Below, in pieces: positions 15,487-23,834 of a stretch of DNA of 64,000 nucleotides (position 1 is the first letter of the stretch; every line of letters starts with the position of its first letter). This DNA comes from an uncultured Chitinophagaceae bacterium. Lineage in GTDB: Bacteria; Bacteroidota; Bacteroidia; Chitinophagales; Chitinophagaceae. A program made the position numbers and the translations under genes. Under the pieces are notes generated by a model. It had not been told where the DNA came from and made no database searches. It saw only the letters and a program-made list of their open reading frames with translations. Location: positions 186,001 to 250,000 of the forward strand of contig CALGAP010000004.1 of NCBI GenBank assembly GCA_937958995.1. Direction: 5' to 3'.

Positions 15487-17635
15487 TAGCCGTGCTGATA
15501 TACCGCTCAAAAAATTCCCATGTACGCAACATCTGGTCTATGCGCTGGCGGTTATCGCCACTGCGGGTGAGCTCGTGCGTAGCATTGGGATGACGCACAT
15601 ATTCCACCGGCCGGCCCAGCACTTTCAGACTACGATACAACATTTCGCTTTGCACAAAACCGGTACGACGATCGTTGTCGCCATGAAAAATGATATAGGG
15701 CGTGGTGATATTTTCAACATATGTAATCGGTGATTCTCTTTCAAGAATCTTCTTTGTTTCGGTTTGCCAGGGATAGCCACCAAAATAATTGGGTATCAGT
15801 CTCCATGCATTGCCTTCGCCAAAGAAGGTGGCGAGATCGTAAACGCCACGTTGCGAGCAGGCCGCCTTAAATCGTTTATCGTGCGCAATGATATACGCCA
15901 CGAGGTAACCGGCATAAGAACCGCCGGTGACGGCCAGTTTGCTGGTGTCAACCCAACCCTCAGCAACCGCTTTATCCAATGCAGTCAGCACATCGCTGGT
16001 CGGACCAGCGCCCCAGTCGTTGATATTGCTGCGCATGAATGCTTCACCATAACCGCCGCTGCCGCGCGGGTTGCAATACACTACGCCATATCCTTTGCTG
16101 CACCAGAACTGGAATTCGTGCCACATACTGCTTTCGCCCGGGCCCCACATCGCCGCAGGCCCGCCATGAATGTTCAGGATCATGGGAAATTTTTTGCCCG
16201 GCTGGAAATTTACCGGCTTCATCACCCAATATTCAATGGTCTGCCCGATGTTGTTGGTGAATGATTTCTTTTCGGGAAATGATAACTGCCGCTGCTGCAC
16301 CCATTCGAAATTGAAACTGCTGATGCGTTTTTGGTTCCTGGCTGTGATATCGGAAGAATAAATTTCAAAAGGGTTGGCTACTTCGGTTTTCACAAACACC
16401 AGTCTATTACCTGCCAGGTCATAACTGCCAATGCCAGAGTTGTAATCGGTTAACTGTTCAATATTTTTAGTCTTAATATCCAATCGGTACAAGGGCACGC
16501 CGCCATTGCTGGCCGCGGTAAAATAGAGATACTTATCATCGTCAGACCAGGTGAAGCTTTGCGCAGCGCGGTCGAAACTGATGTTGAAGATGTCTTTCGC
16601 CGCTCCATCCATCGGCATAATGGCGAATTTGGGAACGTTAGCATACGAAGTGGTGCTATGCGCAAAGGCAAGCCATTTGCCGGAAGGAGAAATCTGCGGT
16701 GAGAAAAAGCGCTTTCCTTTTTCACCCAAAATCATTTTCAGGTCAGAACCATCCGTATTGATCGAATAGATCTGCGATTCCAGCGAGCGGTCGGGATGTT
16801 CGGTGTCATCTATGTCGCCCATAAAAATGATGCGCTTGCCATCGGGAGAAAAATGGGCGGCACCGAAGCTGTGAAATCCCCTGGTGACAGCACGTGGTAT
16901 AGCGCCAGGTCTTGCTTCGGTGATGAAGATGTGGTTAAAGCTCATTTGCGAGGAAATATTTGTCTCGCTTTGAAAATTGAGTTTGGTGAGCACAGTTGCT
17001 TTTCTGTCGGCCGCATTTTCTTCGAGGTAAGCGCGCACTTCTTCCAGGTTGCCATCGGGATTGGGTTTGGCTTTGCTTAGTAAATGTTTGTTATCACTAA
17101 ACCCCGGTCTTTCAAAAGGCCACCTGGGAACTTCTTTGCCGGGATTCAATGTTGAATCTTTCAGCAGATCATTGAGCGGAATACTGGCGGTAAACAAAAG
17201 ATATTTTCCATCAGGACTCCAGTTGGGCGATGAAGCGCCATATTTAAAATGGGTGAGCTGAATGGCTTCGCCGCCATCCATCGATAACAGAAATATCTGC
17301 GCCTTGCCATCGGCAGCGCGAACGAAGGCCAGTCGCTTGCCGTCGGGGCTCCAGGCGGGTTGCGATGCATTTTCTTTTGCAGTCAGCTGTTTGGGAGCAC
17401 TGCTTCCATCGGCGGCCACTGTCCAAATTTGAGAAGTGTACTTATAATCTTTGCTGCCATCGGGCTCGATGCTCAGCACGGTGAATGCTGCCTTGCTGCC
17501 ATCGTCGGTGAGCGAGAGGCTGCCGAGGGTTTTTATTTTAAGCATATCGGTCACTTTAACCGGTTGCTTACCATTTTGCGCGAAGGAAAAGATGTATACG
17601 AAAATGGTGACCTGGAAGAGGAGCAGTTTCTTCAT
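15476..17635 (-). CDS. Secreted S9 family prolyl oligopeptidase
   Basis: A 719-residue exported serine peptidase. Residues 1-19 are a signal peptide (ending FSFAQ). Residues about 25-430 form a WD40-like beta-propeller with TolB-type repeats (PAWSPDGKRLAFV, PNWSPDGKYLLFT, AHFSPDGKRIIFMG, PQISPSGKWLAFA). The alpha/beta-hydrolase domain follows: oxyanion HGGPAAMWG, nucleophile in GGSYAG (Ser573), Asp655 in HGDNDRRTGF and His687 in NATHEL. This is the dipeptidyl-peptidase/acylaminoacyl-peptidase branch. The probable role is periplasmic peptide degradation for nutrition. Divergent from the AhpD-like gene. Confidence 0.93.
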   Translation of the reverse strand: MKKLLLFQVTIFVYIFSFAQNGKQPVKVTDMLKIKTLGSLSLTDDGSKAAFTVLSIEPDGSKDYKYTSQIWTVAADGSSAPKQLTAKENASQPAWSPDGKRLAFVRAADGKAQIFLLSMDGGEAIQLTHFKYGASSPNWSPDGKYLLFTASIPLNDLLKDSTLNPGKEVPRWPFERPGFSDNKHLLSKAKPNPDGNLEEVRAYLEENAADRKATVLTKLNFQSETNISSQMSFNHIFITEARPGAIPRAVTRGFHSFGAAHFSPDGKRIIFMGDIDDTEHPDRSLESQIYSINTDGSDLKMILGEKGKRFFSPQISPSGKWLAFAHSTTSYANVPKFAIMPMDGAAKDIFNISFDRAAQSFTWSDDDKYLYFTAASNGGVPLYRLDIKTKNIEQLTDYNSGIGSYDLAGNRLVFVKTEVANPFEIYSSDITARNQKRISSFNFEWVQQRQLSFPEKKSFTNNIGQTIEYWVMKPVNFQPGKKFPMILNIHGGPAAMWGPGESSMWHEFQFWCSKGYGVVYCNPRGSGGYGEAFMRSNINDWGAGPTSDVLTALDKAVAEGWVDTSKLAVTGGSYAGYLVAYIIAHDKRFKAACSQRGVYDLATFFGEGNAWRLIPNYFGGYPWQTETKKILERESPITYVENITTPYIIFHGDNDRRTGFVQSEMLYRSLKVLGRPVEYVRHPNATHELTRSGDNRQRIDQMLRTWEFFERYISTATTY

Positions 17636-17662
17636 GGATGACTGTTTTTGAAATTACATTTG
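17631..17662 (+). promoter_or_regulatory. Promoter of the AhpD-like gene
   Basis: TTC at 17631-17633, 21 bases, TACATTTG at 17655-17662. It lies inside the reading frame that would start at 17638, so ATG 17677 is the real start. Confidence 0.55.
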
Positions 17663-17676
17663 ACAAAACATTTTTT

Positions 17677-18021
17677 ATGAGCAAGCTGGTCAATGAATTT
17701 AATGAATATCGGGCCAAAATGAATGAAGTGATTTTGGGGAAAAATAACCTGGTATTAAAGCGCCTCTTCAATCTCGACACCAACACTTACGAAGACGGCG
17801 CCCTGGATGCAAAAACCAAGGAAATGCTCGGTCTAGTAGCCAGCATGGTGCTGCGCTGCGACGACTGCATCAAATACCATCTCGGCAAATGCAAAGAGCA
17901 GGGCGTCACCACCGAACAGGTGTACGAGATATTTGCCGTGGCCAATATTGTTGGCGGCACCATTGTGATACCGCATACGAGAAGAGCGGCGGAGTATTGG
18001 GAAGCGCTCGGTGAATATTGA
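17677..18021 (+). CDS. Carboxymuconolactone decarboxylase (AhpD-like) family protein
   Basis: A 114-residue single-domain protein. The central block LGLVASMVLRCDDCIKYHLGKCKEQGVT has the CxxC plus downstream His of AhpD-like proteins, which reduce disulfides or peroxides or serve as small decarboxylases. The following EIFAVANIVGGTIVIPHTRRA is typical of the family. A redox role is the better guess because both cysteines are present. Its stop codon (TGA 18019-18021) lies inside the left arm of palindromic repeat B, so the repeat supplies the last codons. Confidence 0.85.
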   Translation: MSKLVNEFNEYRAKMNEVILGKNNLVLKRLFNLDTNTYEDGALDAKTKEMLGLVASMVLRCDDCIKYHLGKCKEQGVTTEQVYEIFAVANIVGGTIVIPHTRRAAEYWEALGEY

Positions 18022-18100
18022 ATTTGAATTTGAACAAGGAATATGAATTTGAATGAAGGTTTAGACTACATCCACTATTCCTTGTTCAAATTCAATATTC
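18013..18100. repeat. Modular palindromic repeat, copy B
   Basis: The left arm reads GAATATT-GAATTT-GAATTT-GAACAAG-GAATAT-GAATTT-GAAT. The right arm ends ATTCCTTGTTC-AAATTC-AATATTC. It overlaps the end of the AhpD-like gene, and its last bases (TTC 18098-18100) fall where the -33 element of the next gene would be. Confidence 0.75.
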
Positions 18101-18127
18101 AACTCTGCCTGAAATGGGGTAAATTTG
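18098..18127 (+). promoter_or_regulatory. Candidate promoter of the 2-oxoacid:ferredoxin oxidoreductase beta gene
   Basis: TTC at 18098-18100, 19 bases, TAAATTTG at 18120-18127. The leader to ATG 18151 is about 17 bases. The -33 triplet is the last part of palindromic repeat B. Confidence 0.45.
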
Positions 18128-18150
18128 AAATAACCCAATCTGATCATACA

Positions 18151-19188
18151 ATGAGCGACTCAACAACAGCTCCCATTCCGCAGTTAACGGCGAAGGATTT
18201 TGCAACCGACCAGGAGGTGCGTTGGTGTCCGGGATGCGGAGACTATTCCATATTGGCACAGGTTCAGAAGATTATGCCTGGGCTGGGAATCCCAAAAGAG
18301 AATATTGTCATTATATCGGGTATAGGATGCAGCAGCCGCTTTCCTTACTATATGAATACGTACGGAATGCACTCTATTCATGGCCGCGCTACGGCTGTGG
18401 CCAGCGGATTGAAAGCAACACGACCCGAGCTTAGCGTGTGGGTAGTGACCGGTGATGGTGATGGACTCAGTATCGGGGGCAATCATACCATTCACCTGTT
18501 GCGCCGCAATTTTGATATCAACATTATGCTGTTCAACAACCAGATTTATGGTTTAACCAAAGGACAGTATTCGCCCACTTCCGAAGAGCATAAGGTCACC
18601 AAATCAACGCCTTACGGAAGCATCGATCATCCGTTTAACCCGCTGGCGCTGGCCATGGGCGCCGATGCCAGCTTTGTGGCGCGCAGCATGGACCGCGACC
18701 CCAAACATTTGCAGGAAACGCTCATCCGCAGTCATAAACACAAAGGAGCCTCATTCCTGGAGATTTACCAGAACTGCAACATCTTCAACGACGGCGCCTT
18801 TGAGATATTCACTGAAAAAGCTACCAAGGCCGATACCACTCTTTTCCTCGAGCACGGCAAGCCACTCATATTTGGTGCGCAGAAAGATAAAGGCATCAAA
18901 CTCGACGGTCTCAGACCCGTGGTAGTTAAACTCGGCGACGGCGTTTCGGCCGACGATCTCTGGATTCACGACGAACGCGATTTCTTCAAGGCCCAGATAC
19001 TCGTGCGCATGTTCGACACACCCGGCTCCGAAAACAGCCTGCCTCGTCCCTTCGGCGTTTTCTACGAAACCGACCGCCCCTGCTACGAAGACATCATGAA
19101 CCAACAAATTGAAGAAGTAATCAAAACAAAAGGCCCCGGCGATTTGGATAGATTGTTGAGAGGTAGTGAAACCTGGACCATACAGTGA
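18151..19188 (+). CDS. korB: 2-oxoacid:ferredoxin oxidoreductase, beta subunit
   Basis: A 345-residue TPP-binding subunit of a 2-oxoglutarate (or related 2-oxoacid):ferredoxin oxidoreductase, which makes acyl-CoA, CO2 and reduced ferredoxin. The start EVRWCPGCGDYSILAQVQ has the Cys pair (26 and 29) typical of this subunit. SGIGCSSRFPYY, HGRATAVASGLK and VWVVTGDGDGLSIGGNH form the TPP and Mg site, and NNQIYGLTKGQYSPT follows. The catalytic alpha/gamma subunit normally sits directly upstream, but here the neighbours are unrelated, so it must lie elsewhere. The stop codon TGA is created at the junction with repeat C. Kor versus another oxoacid is not decided by this subunit alone. Confidence 0.88.
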   Translation: MSDSTTAPIPQLTAKDFATDQEVRWCPGCGDYSILAQVQKIMPGLGIPKENIVIISGIGCSSRFPYYMNTYGMHSIHGRATAVASGLKATRPELSVWVVTGDGDGLSIGGNHTIHLLRRNFDINIMLFNNQIYGLTKGQYSPTSEEHKVTKSTPYGSIDHPFNPLALAMGADASFVARSMDRDPKHLQETLIRSHKHKGASFLEIYQNCNIFNDGAFEIFTEKATKADTTLFLEHGKPLIFGAQKDKGIKLDGLRPVVVKLGDGVSADDLWIHDERDFFKAQILVRMFDTPGSENSLPRPFGVFYETDRPCYEDIMNQQIEEVIKTKGPGDLDRLLRGSETWTIQ

Positions 19189-19300
19189 ATATTGAATTTG
19201 AAATTGAACAAGGAATTTGAATTTGAATAGCAGGCAAAGCCTGCATTGGATGCGTTCTATTCATATTCAATTTCCTTGTTCAAATTCAGTATTCAAATTC
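19187..19300. repeat. Modular palindromic repeat, copy C
   Basis: The left arm is GAATATT-GAATTT-GAAATT-GAACAAG-GAATTT-GAATTT-GAATAG; the right arm ends AATTTCC-TTGTTC-AAATTC-AGTATTC. Its core is nearly identical to copy A at 6001. It begins inside the stop codon of the preceding gene. Confidence 0.75.
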
Positions 19301-19325
19301 TTTTTTTGCGCTATGCGCAAAAAAA
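19301..19325. repeat. Perfect hairpin TTTTTTTGCGC-TAT-GCGCAAAAAAA
   Basis: An 11-bp perfect stem with a TAT loop immediately after repeat C. The A run follows the stem on both strands, so it is not a classical terminator. Its role is unknown. Confidence 0.5.
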
Positions 19326-19552
19326 AGAGCCAGCGATGGATATCGCCGGCCTGTGCTTACCTCTGAAACCACAAAAAGAAAGAAGGTTGAGCAATTATAT
19401 TGTTAAATACAAATTACTTTCAGGGTTAATAGATCAATTGAGTAAATAAGGTAAAATGCGATGTTTCTAATATCGGGATATTAGCAATGGGTAATGCCGA
19501 TCAAGCTTATTCTTTTTTGTTACCGGGGTACACTGATCAAAAACACAAGTAA

Positions 19553-19705
19553 ACAGAGGTTATAGCTTATTTTCAAGGGTGGCGGATACAAATTTGGTAC
19601 GGAACATCCCGTAAAGATTACAACATATATTTTGATGGAGATTGGAGACTAACTGGAAATTGGATGGTTGGAAGAGGAGATTGGATTCTGTCGGAAGCGG
19701 GGTAA
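19553..19705 (+). pseudogene. Possible protein remnant in the 19.3-19.8 kb gap
   Basis: The interval 19326-19792 has no intact gene. A 50-codon open stretch without a start codon reads coherently (GWRIQIWYGTSRKDYNIYFDG, cut here), faintly like a SPOR repeat start (RVQIYxGxxR). It is preceded by a stop and ends at TAA 19703. It may be the tail of a decayed gene; it could equally be chance. The rest of the gap is AT-rich and holds nothing I recognise. Confidence 0.18.
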
Positions 19706-19792
19706 AAATAAAGAGTGTTTTCTTAAAAATCAATAATTTTTCAAATAATTATTTTTCACCCGCGTATCCGACTAAAATTTGATTTTTACCAA

Positions 19793-20683
19793 CTACGGTT
19801 CCGATACCAGGCTCAGCTCTTTCTCCGCTGCCTTCAGCACCTTCTCCTTCTTGTATTCATACCACCATTTCGGGGCAGTCTTCTTCATCAGGGTATCGAT
19901 CTGCCTCATTCCAAACAGATTCCATACACCTTTCAGTTTGCCGCTTACAGAAGACTGTAAAGCTCTCAGACTCATGGCAAAACCACTGTCGAGATATTCC
20001 ATGTGATGCCAGTAGCCTGCAGGCATAAACAAGGTGTCGCCATGATTAAGGGTAACCTCGTATCCCTGGGCCAGCTTCAATGCCGGGAACTTCTCATAGT
20101 CGGGATTCCCATTATTCAAATGGTAGTGCGAGAAGTCGGCCATACTCAGCACTTCAAAGGGTTTGCGGTACAGCTTGTGCTGCTCCTGGTAAGGGAAGAG
20201 CAATACCCTTTTTCTGCCCACAAACTGTGTATGCAATATGTGCGAGAGGTCTATATCAAAATGCATATGTGTGATGCTGGTGGCGCCACCAACAAACAAC
20301 ATCGGGAATTTTTTTACAAAACCCTTCATCAGGTGGTCGGGCCAGGTAAAGTCCCTGGTAAGCTGTGGTGCATGTTCAAATATGTTGAACAGGAAGATGC
20401 GCCATCCCGCCGGTCCCTGGCTGATCATGTCTATATACTCCCCAAAAGTCTTATAGTCGTCGGCCGTGTTGATAGGCGTGTACGCATCACTCTTCACATT
20501 GTTGTATAACGCCACTCGTTTGTGACCTACGATCTCTTTAAAGAACTGCCAGTTCCACTTTTGGTAGGCAGGCCATTCTTTAGACAGGTTGGTTATGACA
20601 AGCGGGGTCATGGTCTTGTAATAACGCTGCTGAAATTCTTCCCCACTAATATTATCCACCCGGTCAACAGGTAATAGACGCAT
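19793..20683 (-). CDS. Cupin-like (JmjC/Cupin_8) putative Fe(II)/2-oxoglutarate dioxygenase
   Basis: A 296-residue soluble protein. Residues about 15-50 carry the PLVITNLSKEWPAYQKWNWQFFKE start of Cupin_8 proteins. The metal site is visible as THMHFDID (His141, Asp143) and GDTLFMPAGYWHHMEY (His226 or His227), and GRKRVLLFPYQE holds the basic residue for 2-oxoglutarate. Members hydroxylate protein or small-molecule substrates; the substrate here is unknown. The C-terminal 60 residues are basic and helical. A -7 type element (TAAATTTG, complement 20703-20710) lies upstream. Divergent from the YciO gene. Confidence 0.85.
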   Translation of the reverse strand: MRLLPVDRVDNISGEEFQQRYYKTMTPLVITNLSKEWPAYQKWNWQFFKEIVGHKRVALYNNVKSDAYTPINTADDYKTFGEYIDMISQGPAGWRIFLFNIFEHAPQLTRDFTWPDHLMKGFVKKFPMLFVGGATSITHMHFDIDLSHILHTQFVGRKRVLLFPYQEQHKLYRKPFEVLSMADFSHYHLNNGNPDYEKFPALKLAQGYEVTLNHGDTLFMPAGYWHHMEYLDSGFAMSLRALQSSVSGKLKGVWNLFGMRQIDTLMKKTAPKWWYEYKKEKVLKAAEKELSLVSEP

Positions 20684-20747
20684 GCTTCAAAAAATTTTGG
20701 GGCAAATTTAATACTAATTTCATGTACGAAACTCAAACCCGGAGGCG

Positions 20748-21362
20748 ATGAAGATTTCCATACATCCAGTGAATCCGCAACAGCGCAACATTGATAAGGT
20801 AACAGAGATACTTTCCAAAGGTGGGATCATTATATATCCGACCGATACTATATATGGACTAGGTTGCGATATCTATAATCATGATGCAGTAGTAAGAATC
20901 TGCCGCATCAAAAACATCAATCCGGCCAAAGCCCAGTTTTCATTCATCTGTCATGACCTGAGCGATATGAGCCAGTTCACGAAAAGCATATCGACTCCTC
21001 TTTACAGAATGTTAAAAAGCAATTTGCCCGGCCCATATACATTTATCTTGCCGGCCAGTAAGCAGGTGCCCAAAATTCTGAAGACAAAAAAGAATACAGT
21101 GGGTCTTCGCATTCCCGATAACAATATTGCGAGAGCTATTGTAAAAAACCTGGGACGACCCATACTCAGCACCAGCTTGCCCGGAGATATGGTAGAAGAA
21201 TACACCGACCCTGGCACCATCGATCATAAATTCAGCAAATTGGTGGATATTGTGGTCGATGGAGGACCCGGCAACCTGGTTCCTTCTACAGTGATTGATT
21301 GCACTGGCGCATCGCCCGTATTAGTAAGGGCAGGTGCAGGCATGTGGGAAGAATTAGTATAG
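20748..21362 (+). CDS. L-threonylcarbamoyladenylate synthase family (YciO-like)
   Basis: A 204-residue Sua5/YciO/YrdC protein. GGIIIYPTDTIYGLGCD is the family nucleotide site. SFICHDLSDMSQF, LPGPYTFILPAS, TVGLRIPDN and DGGPGNLVPSTVIDC follow in order. The details (FICHDLS, KQVPKILKTKK) are closer to YciO than to TsaC/YrdC, and YciO's role in tRNA t6A synthesis is less certain than that of TsaC, so I give no symbol. It has a good GGAGG site before ATG 20748, unusual in this window. The GNAT gene begins seven bases after the stop, probably one operon. Confidence 0.87.
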   Translation: MKISIHPVNPQQRNIDKVTEILSKGGIIIYPTDTIYGLGCDIYNHDAVVRICRIKNINPAKAQFSFICHDLSDMSQFTKSISTPLYRMLKSNLPGPYTFILPASKQVPKILKTKKNTVGLRIPDNNIARAIVKNLGRPILSTSLPGDMVEEYTDPGTIDHKFSKLVDIVVDGGPGNLVPSTVIDCTGASPVLVRAGAGMWEELV

Positions 21363-21369
21363 CATCGGC

Positions 21370-22005
21370 ATGAAAAACACCAGTTCAACCATTATGACAG
21401 CTGTAAAAAGTGATTACGGGAGGTTTTTTCCTCCAACCTTCACCCTTGAGACACCCCGCGTTTTATTGCGTTTGCTGGCTCCTGAAGACCTGAAGCCTTT
21501 ATCAGCATTGGCCAAAGACAAGTCCATCTGGCAATGGTTTGTACAAGACCTCAGCGAAGAGCAAGCCATGAAAGAATGGATGGACGGATTATTACTGGAA
21601 AGACAACAGGAGAATCGCATGCCCTTTACCGTTATAGACAAAGACGGATACACCATTTGCGGCAGCACCAGTTATCTCAACATTTCATTTTTCGACAAAC
21701 GCCTCGAGATCGGCAGCACCTGGTTGGGCACCGAATTTATTGGTACCGGCGTGAACCGCCACGCCAAATTTGCGCTGCTTTGTTACGCGTTTGAAGTAAT
21801 GAAAATGGAAAGGGTAGAAGTGAAAACCGACAACCTGAACGAACGCGCAAAAGCGGCATTATTGAAATGCGGTTTTATTCCTGAAGGTGTGTTGCGCAGC
21901 CATATGCAGGTGCACAGCGACAGAAGAAGAGATAGTATTTACTTCAGTTTACTGCGAGATGAATGGCCGGAGAGAAAGGAATCTTTCTTTGTGGATCTCC
22001 TGTAA
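21370..22005 (+). CDS. GNAT family N-acetyltransferase (RimJ/RimL-like)
   Basis: A 211-residue acetyltransferase of the RimJ/RimL type. TLETPRVLLRLLAPEDLKPL is the usual beginning. LEIGSTWLGTEFIGTGVNRHAKFALLCYAFE covers the acetyl-CoA loop (the R/Q-x-x-G-x-G/A equivalent is altered to GTGVNR), and VEVKTDNLNERAKAALLKCGFIPEGVLRSHM is the conserved end with NERA and the hydrophobic GF. Substrates of this branch are protein N-termini or small amines; none can be named here. It ends near a CTCCTG-TAAC-CAGGAG hairpin that contains the stop codon. Confidence 0.87.
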   Translation: MKNTSSTIMTAVKSDYGRFFPPTFTLETPRVLLRLLAPEDLKPLSALAKDKSIWQWFVQDLSEEQAMKEWMDGLLLERQQENRMPFTVIDKDGYTICGSTSYLNISFFDKRLEIGSTWLGTEFIGTGVNRHAKFALLCYAFEVMKMERVEVKTDNLNERAKAALLKCGFIPEGVLRSHMQVHSDRRRDSIYFSLLRDEWPERKESFFVDLL

Positions 22006-22186
22006 CCAGGAGCTTAAAAAGAGAAAAGAGGTGAAAAGAGATCCTCGTATGCCTCTTTCCCCTCCTTCTCTGAGCTTCAATAAAACCAATCGTTAACAGA
22101 CTACGTACTTCAGTTGACCACGTCGCTATCATGAACGGCGTCAACTTGCTATTTAAGACCAGAAAGCGAACCGGGGGTTTATTGCC

Positions 22187-22792
22187 TTAACTGTTAAAGT
22201 TTATCTCCAGTTGTGGCTGTATGCATTGGAATGAGCGGCGGTGATAGGGGCTGAGGCCATATTCTTCAATGGCGCGGCGGTGCTCAGGAGTGCCGTAGCC
22301 TTTGTTGGTGATCCATTTGTAGTGAGGATACTCATAGTGCAGGTTGCGCATGAAATCGTCGCGGTAAGTCTTGGCCAGGATGCTGGCTGCCGCAATGGAA
22401 GCGTATTTGGCATCACCTTCAACAATGCATTCGTGCGGAACACGCTTGTACTTGGTAAAACGGTTGCCATCAATCAGCAGGAACTGCGCTTTCTTTTTCA
22501 GCTTGTCAAGCGCCAGGTGCATGGCTTTGAAGGAAGCATTGAGGATGTTGATGCGGTCAATTTCTTCATGATCAACCATCGCCACACTATAGCTTACGGC
22601 GTTTTCTTCAATATAGGTGCGCAACGTATAGCGGTCTTCTTCATTCACCTGCTTGCTGTCGTTCAGCAGCGGGTGATAAAAACCTTCGGGCAGAATGACG
22701 GCTGCCGCAAACACGGGACCAGCCAGGCAGCCTCTGCCGGCTTCATCGCATCCTGCTTCGCGCAACTTGTTTTGGTGAAAAAGTTTCAGCAC
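22187..22792 (-). CDS. rnhB: Ribonuclease HII
   Basis: A 201-residue RNase HII that cuts RNA in RNA-DNA hybrids and removes single ribonucleotides from DNA. The acidic active site is visible: REAGCDEAGRGCLAGPV (Asp16, Glu17), the later LLIDGNRF Asp, and ECIVEGDAKYASIAAASILAKTYRD. The start appears to be GTG at 22792, since the conserved N-terminus begins immediately and no ATG is near. It converges with the GNAT gene across a 180-base gap that holds nothing I recognise. Confidence 0.94.
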   Translation of the reverse strand: MLKLFHQNKLREAGCDEAGRGCLAGPVFAAAVILPEGFYHPLLNDSKQVNEEDRYTLRTYIEENAVSYSVAMVDHEEIDRINILNASFKAMHLALDKLKKKAQFLLIDGNRFTKYKRVPHECIVEGDAKYASIAAASILAKTYRDDFMRNLHYEYPHYKWITNKGYGTPEHRRAIEEYGLSPYHRRSFQCIQPQLEINFNS

Positions 22793-22910
22793 CTAAAAAC
22801 TTTTGGCCAAAAATAGGGTATGATCATTATGATAGCCAGCGGATTTTATGCACATGGCTCAAAAAATGAAGGGATTGGTCAGTTGTGCGACGACTACCGC
22901 AATTCGGGGA

Positions 22911-22944
22911 TTGCAATAATTATTGCGGCAAACTAATTTTGCCG
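22911..22944 (+). promoter_or_regulatory. Palindrome-laden promoter of the TauE gene
   Basis: TTG at 22911-22913, 20 bases, TAATTTTG at 22934-22941. Inside the spacer lies a perfect 14-bp palindrome GCAATAATTATTGC (22913-22926). A second inverted repeat CGGCAAA (22926-22932) and TTTGCCG (22938-22944) straddles the -7 box. Both positions suit repressor binding. Confidence 0.65.
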
Positions 22945-22973
22945 TTCTTTACATTACAGGAAAAAATTTTTTT

Positions 22974-23768
22974 ATGGAGATCGCCGGCTATATCGCGGCA
23001 ATATTGATTGGTTTATCGCTTGGCCTTATTGGCGGAGGCGGATCAATATTGACAGTGCCGGTGTTTGTTTACATACTTCATGTAAATCCTGTGCTGGCAA
23101 CCACTTACTCGTTGTTTGTTGTGGGCAGCTGCAGTCTTGTTGGCGGCGCCAGGGCCTGGCACAAAGGATTGATTGACGTGCCCACCGTCATTTATTTCGG
23201 CATTTCTTCCATGGTAAGCGTTTACCTGGTACGGCATTTTGTGGTGCCCGCTATTCCGGAGCACATTACTACTATCGGCGATTTTGAAATCACAAAAGGT
23301 GTATTCCTGATGGTGTTGTTCGCCTTTCTGATGGTAGGCGCCGCCATATCGATGATCAGGTCGCGCAATGGCGTGCAGAAAGAAGTGGAAAGAAACCGTT
23401 CGCGGATAGTGAAATTGATTTTGCAGGGTTTAGTGGTAGGCGCCATTACCGGGTTGCTGGGCGCGGGTGGCGGTTTCCTGATTATTCCCGCTTTGGTACT
23501 ATTCAGTAAACTGCCGATGAAGACCGCGGTAGGCAGCTCGCTAACTATTATGGCCTTCAGCTCTTTATTTGGTTTTTTCACTACCTTATCCTACTACACG
23601 GTTAACTGGCTGCAATTGTTGATCTTCACAGCTATCGCCGTAGTGGGAATATTTATCGGCGCAGCTTTAAGCGAGCGCATACCAGGCAGCTCCCTGAAAA
23701 GAGGGTTTGGCTGGTTCATTCTGGCCATGGGCATTTATATACTGGTAAGGGAAATTTGCTTTGCCTGA
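22974..23768 (+). CDS. TauE/SafE family sulfite/sulfonate exporter
   Basis: A 264-residue membrane protein with about eight transmembrane segments in two related halves. The first half begins GLSLGLIGGGGSILTVPVFVYI and the second VVGAITGLLGAGGGFLIIPALVLF, the duplicated GxGGG signature of TauE/SafE. Family members export sulfite, sulfoacetate or other sulfonates. As the first gene of a sulfur block it most likely removes sulfite made by persulfide oxidation. ATG 22974 fits the promoter 30 bases upstream. A TGAC-type dyad follows its stop codon, before the MBL gene. Confidence 0.88.
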   Translation: MEIAGYIAAILIGLSLGLIGGGGSILTVPVFVYILHVNPVLATTYSLFVVGSCSLVGGARAWHKGLIDVPTVIYFGISSMVSVYLVRHFVVPAIPEHITTIGDFEITKGVFLMVLFAFLMVGAAISMIRSRNGVQKEVERNRSRIVKLILQGLVVGAITGLLGAGGGFLIIPALVLFSKLPMKTAVGSSLTIMAFSSLFGFFTTLSYYTVNWLQLLIFTAIAVVGIFIGAALSERIPGSSLKRGFGWFILAMGIYILVREICFA

Positions 23769-23770
23769 AA

Positions 23771-23784
23771 ATGACCAGGGTCAT
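23771..23784. promoter_or_regulatory. Dyad ATGACC-AG-GGTCAT upstream of the MBL-rhodanese gene
   Basis: An exact 6+6 base dyad, equivalently TGAC-N4-GTCA, lies 51 bases before the start codon at 23835. Crp/Fnr-type regulators recognise TGA-rich dyads of roughly this form, so it may be an activator or repressor site for the sulfur genes. Inference. Confidence 0.35.
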
Positions 23785-23834
23785 AAAGTCTTTGGCGAAC
23801 AGTTTTGATATTTGTCTTGTTTTATAATAACATT

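Noticed and set aside
20748..21362. tsaC assignment
   Set aside because: Sequence details are closer to YciO, whose role in t6A synthesis is less certain.
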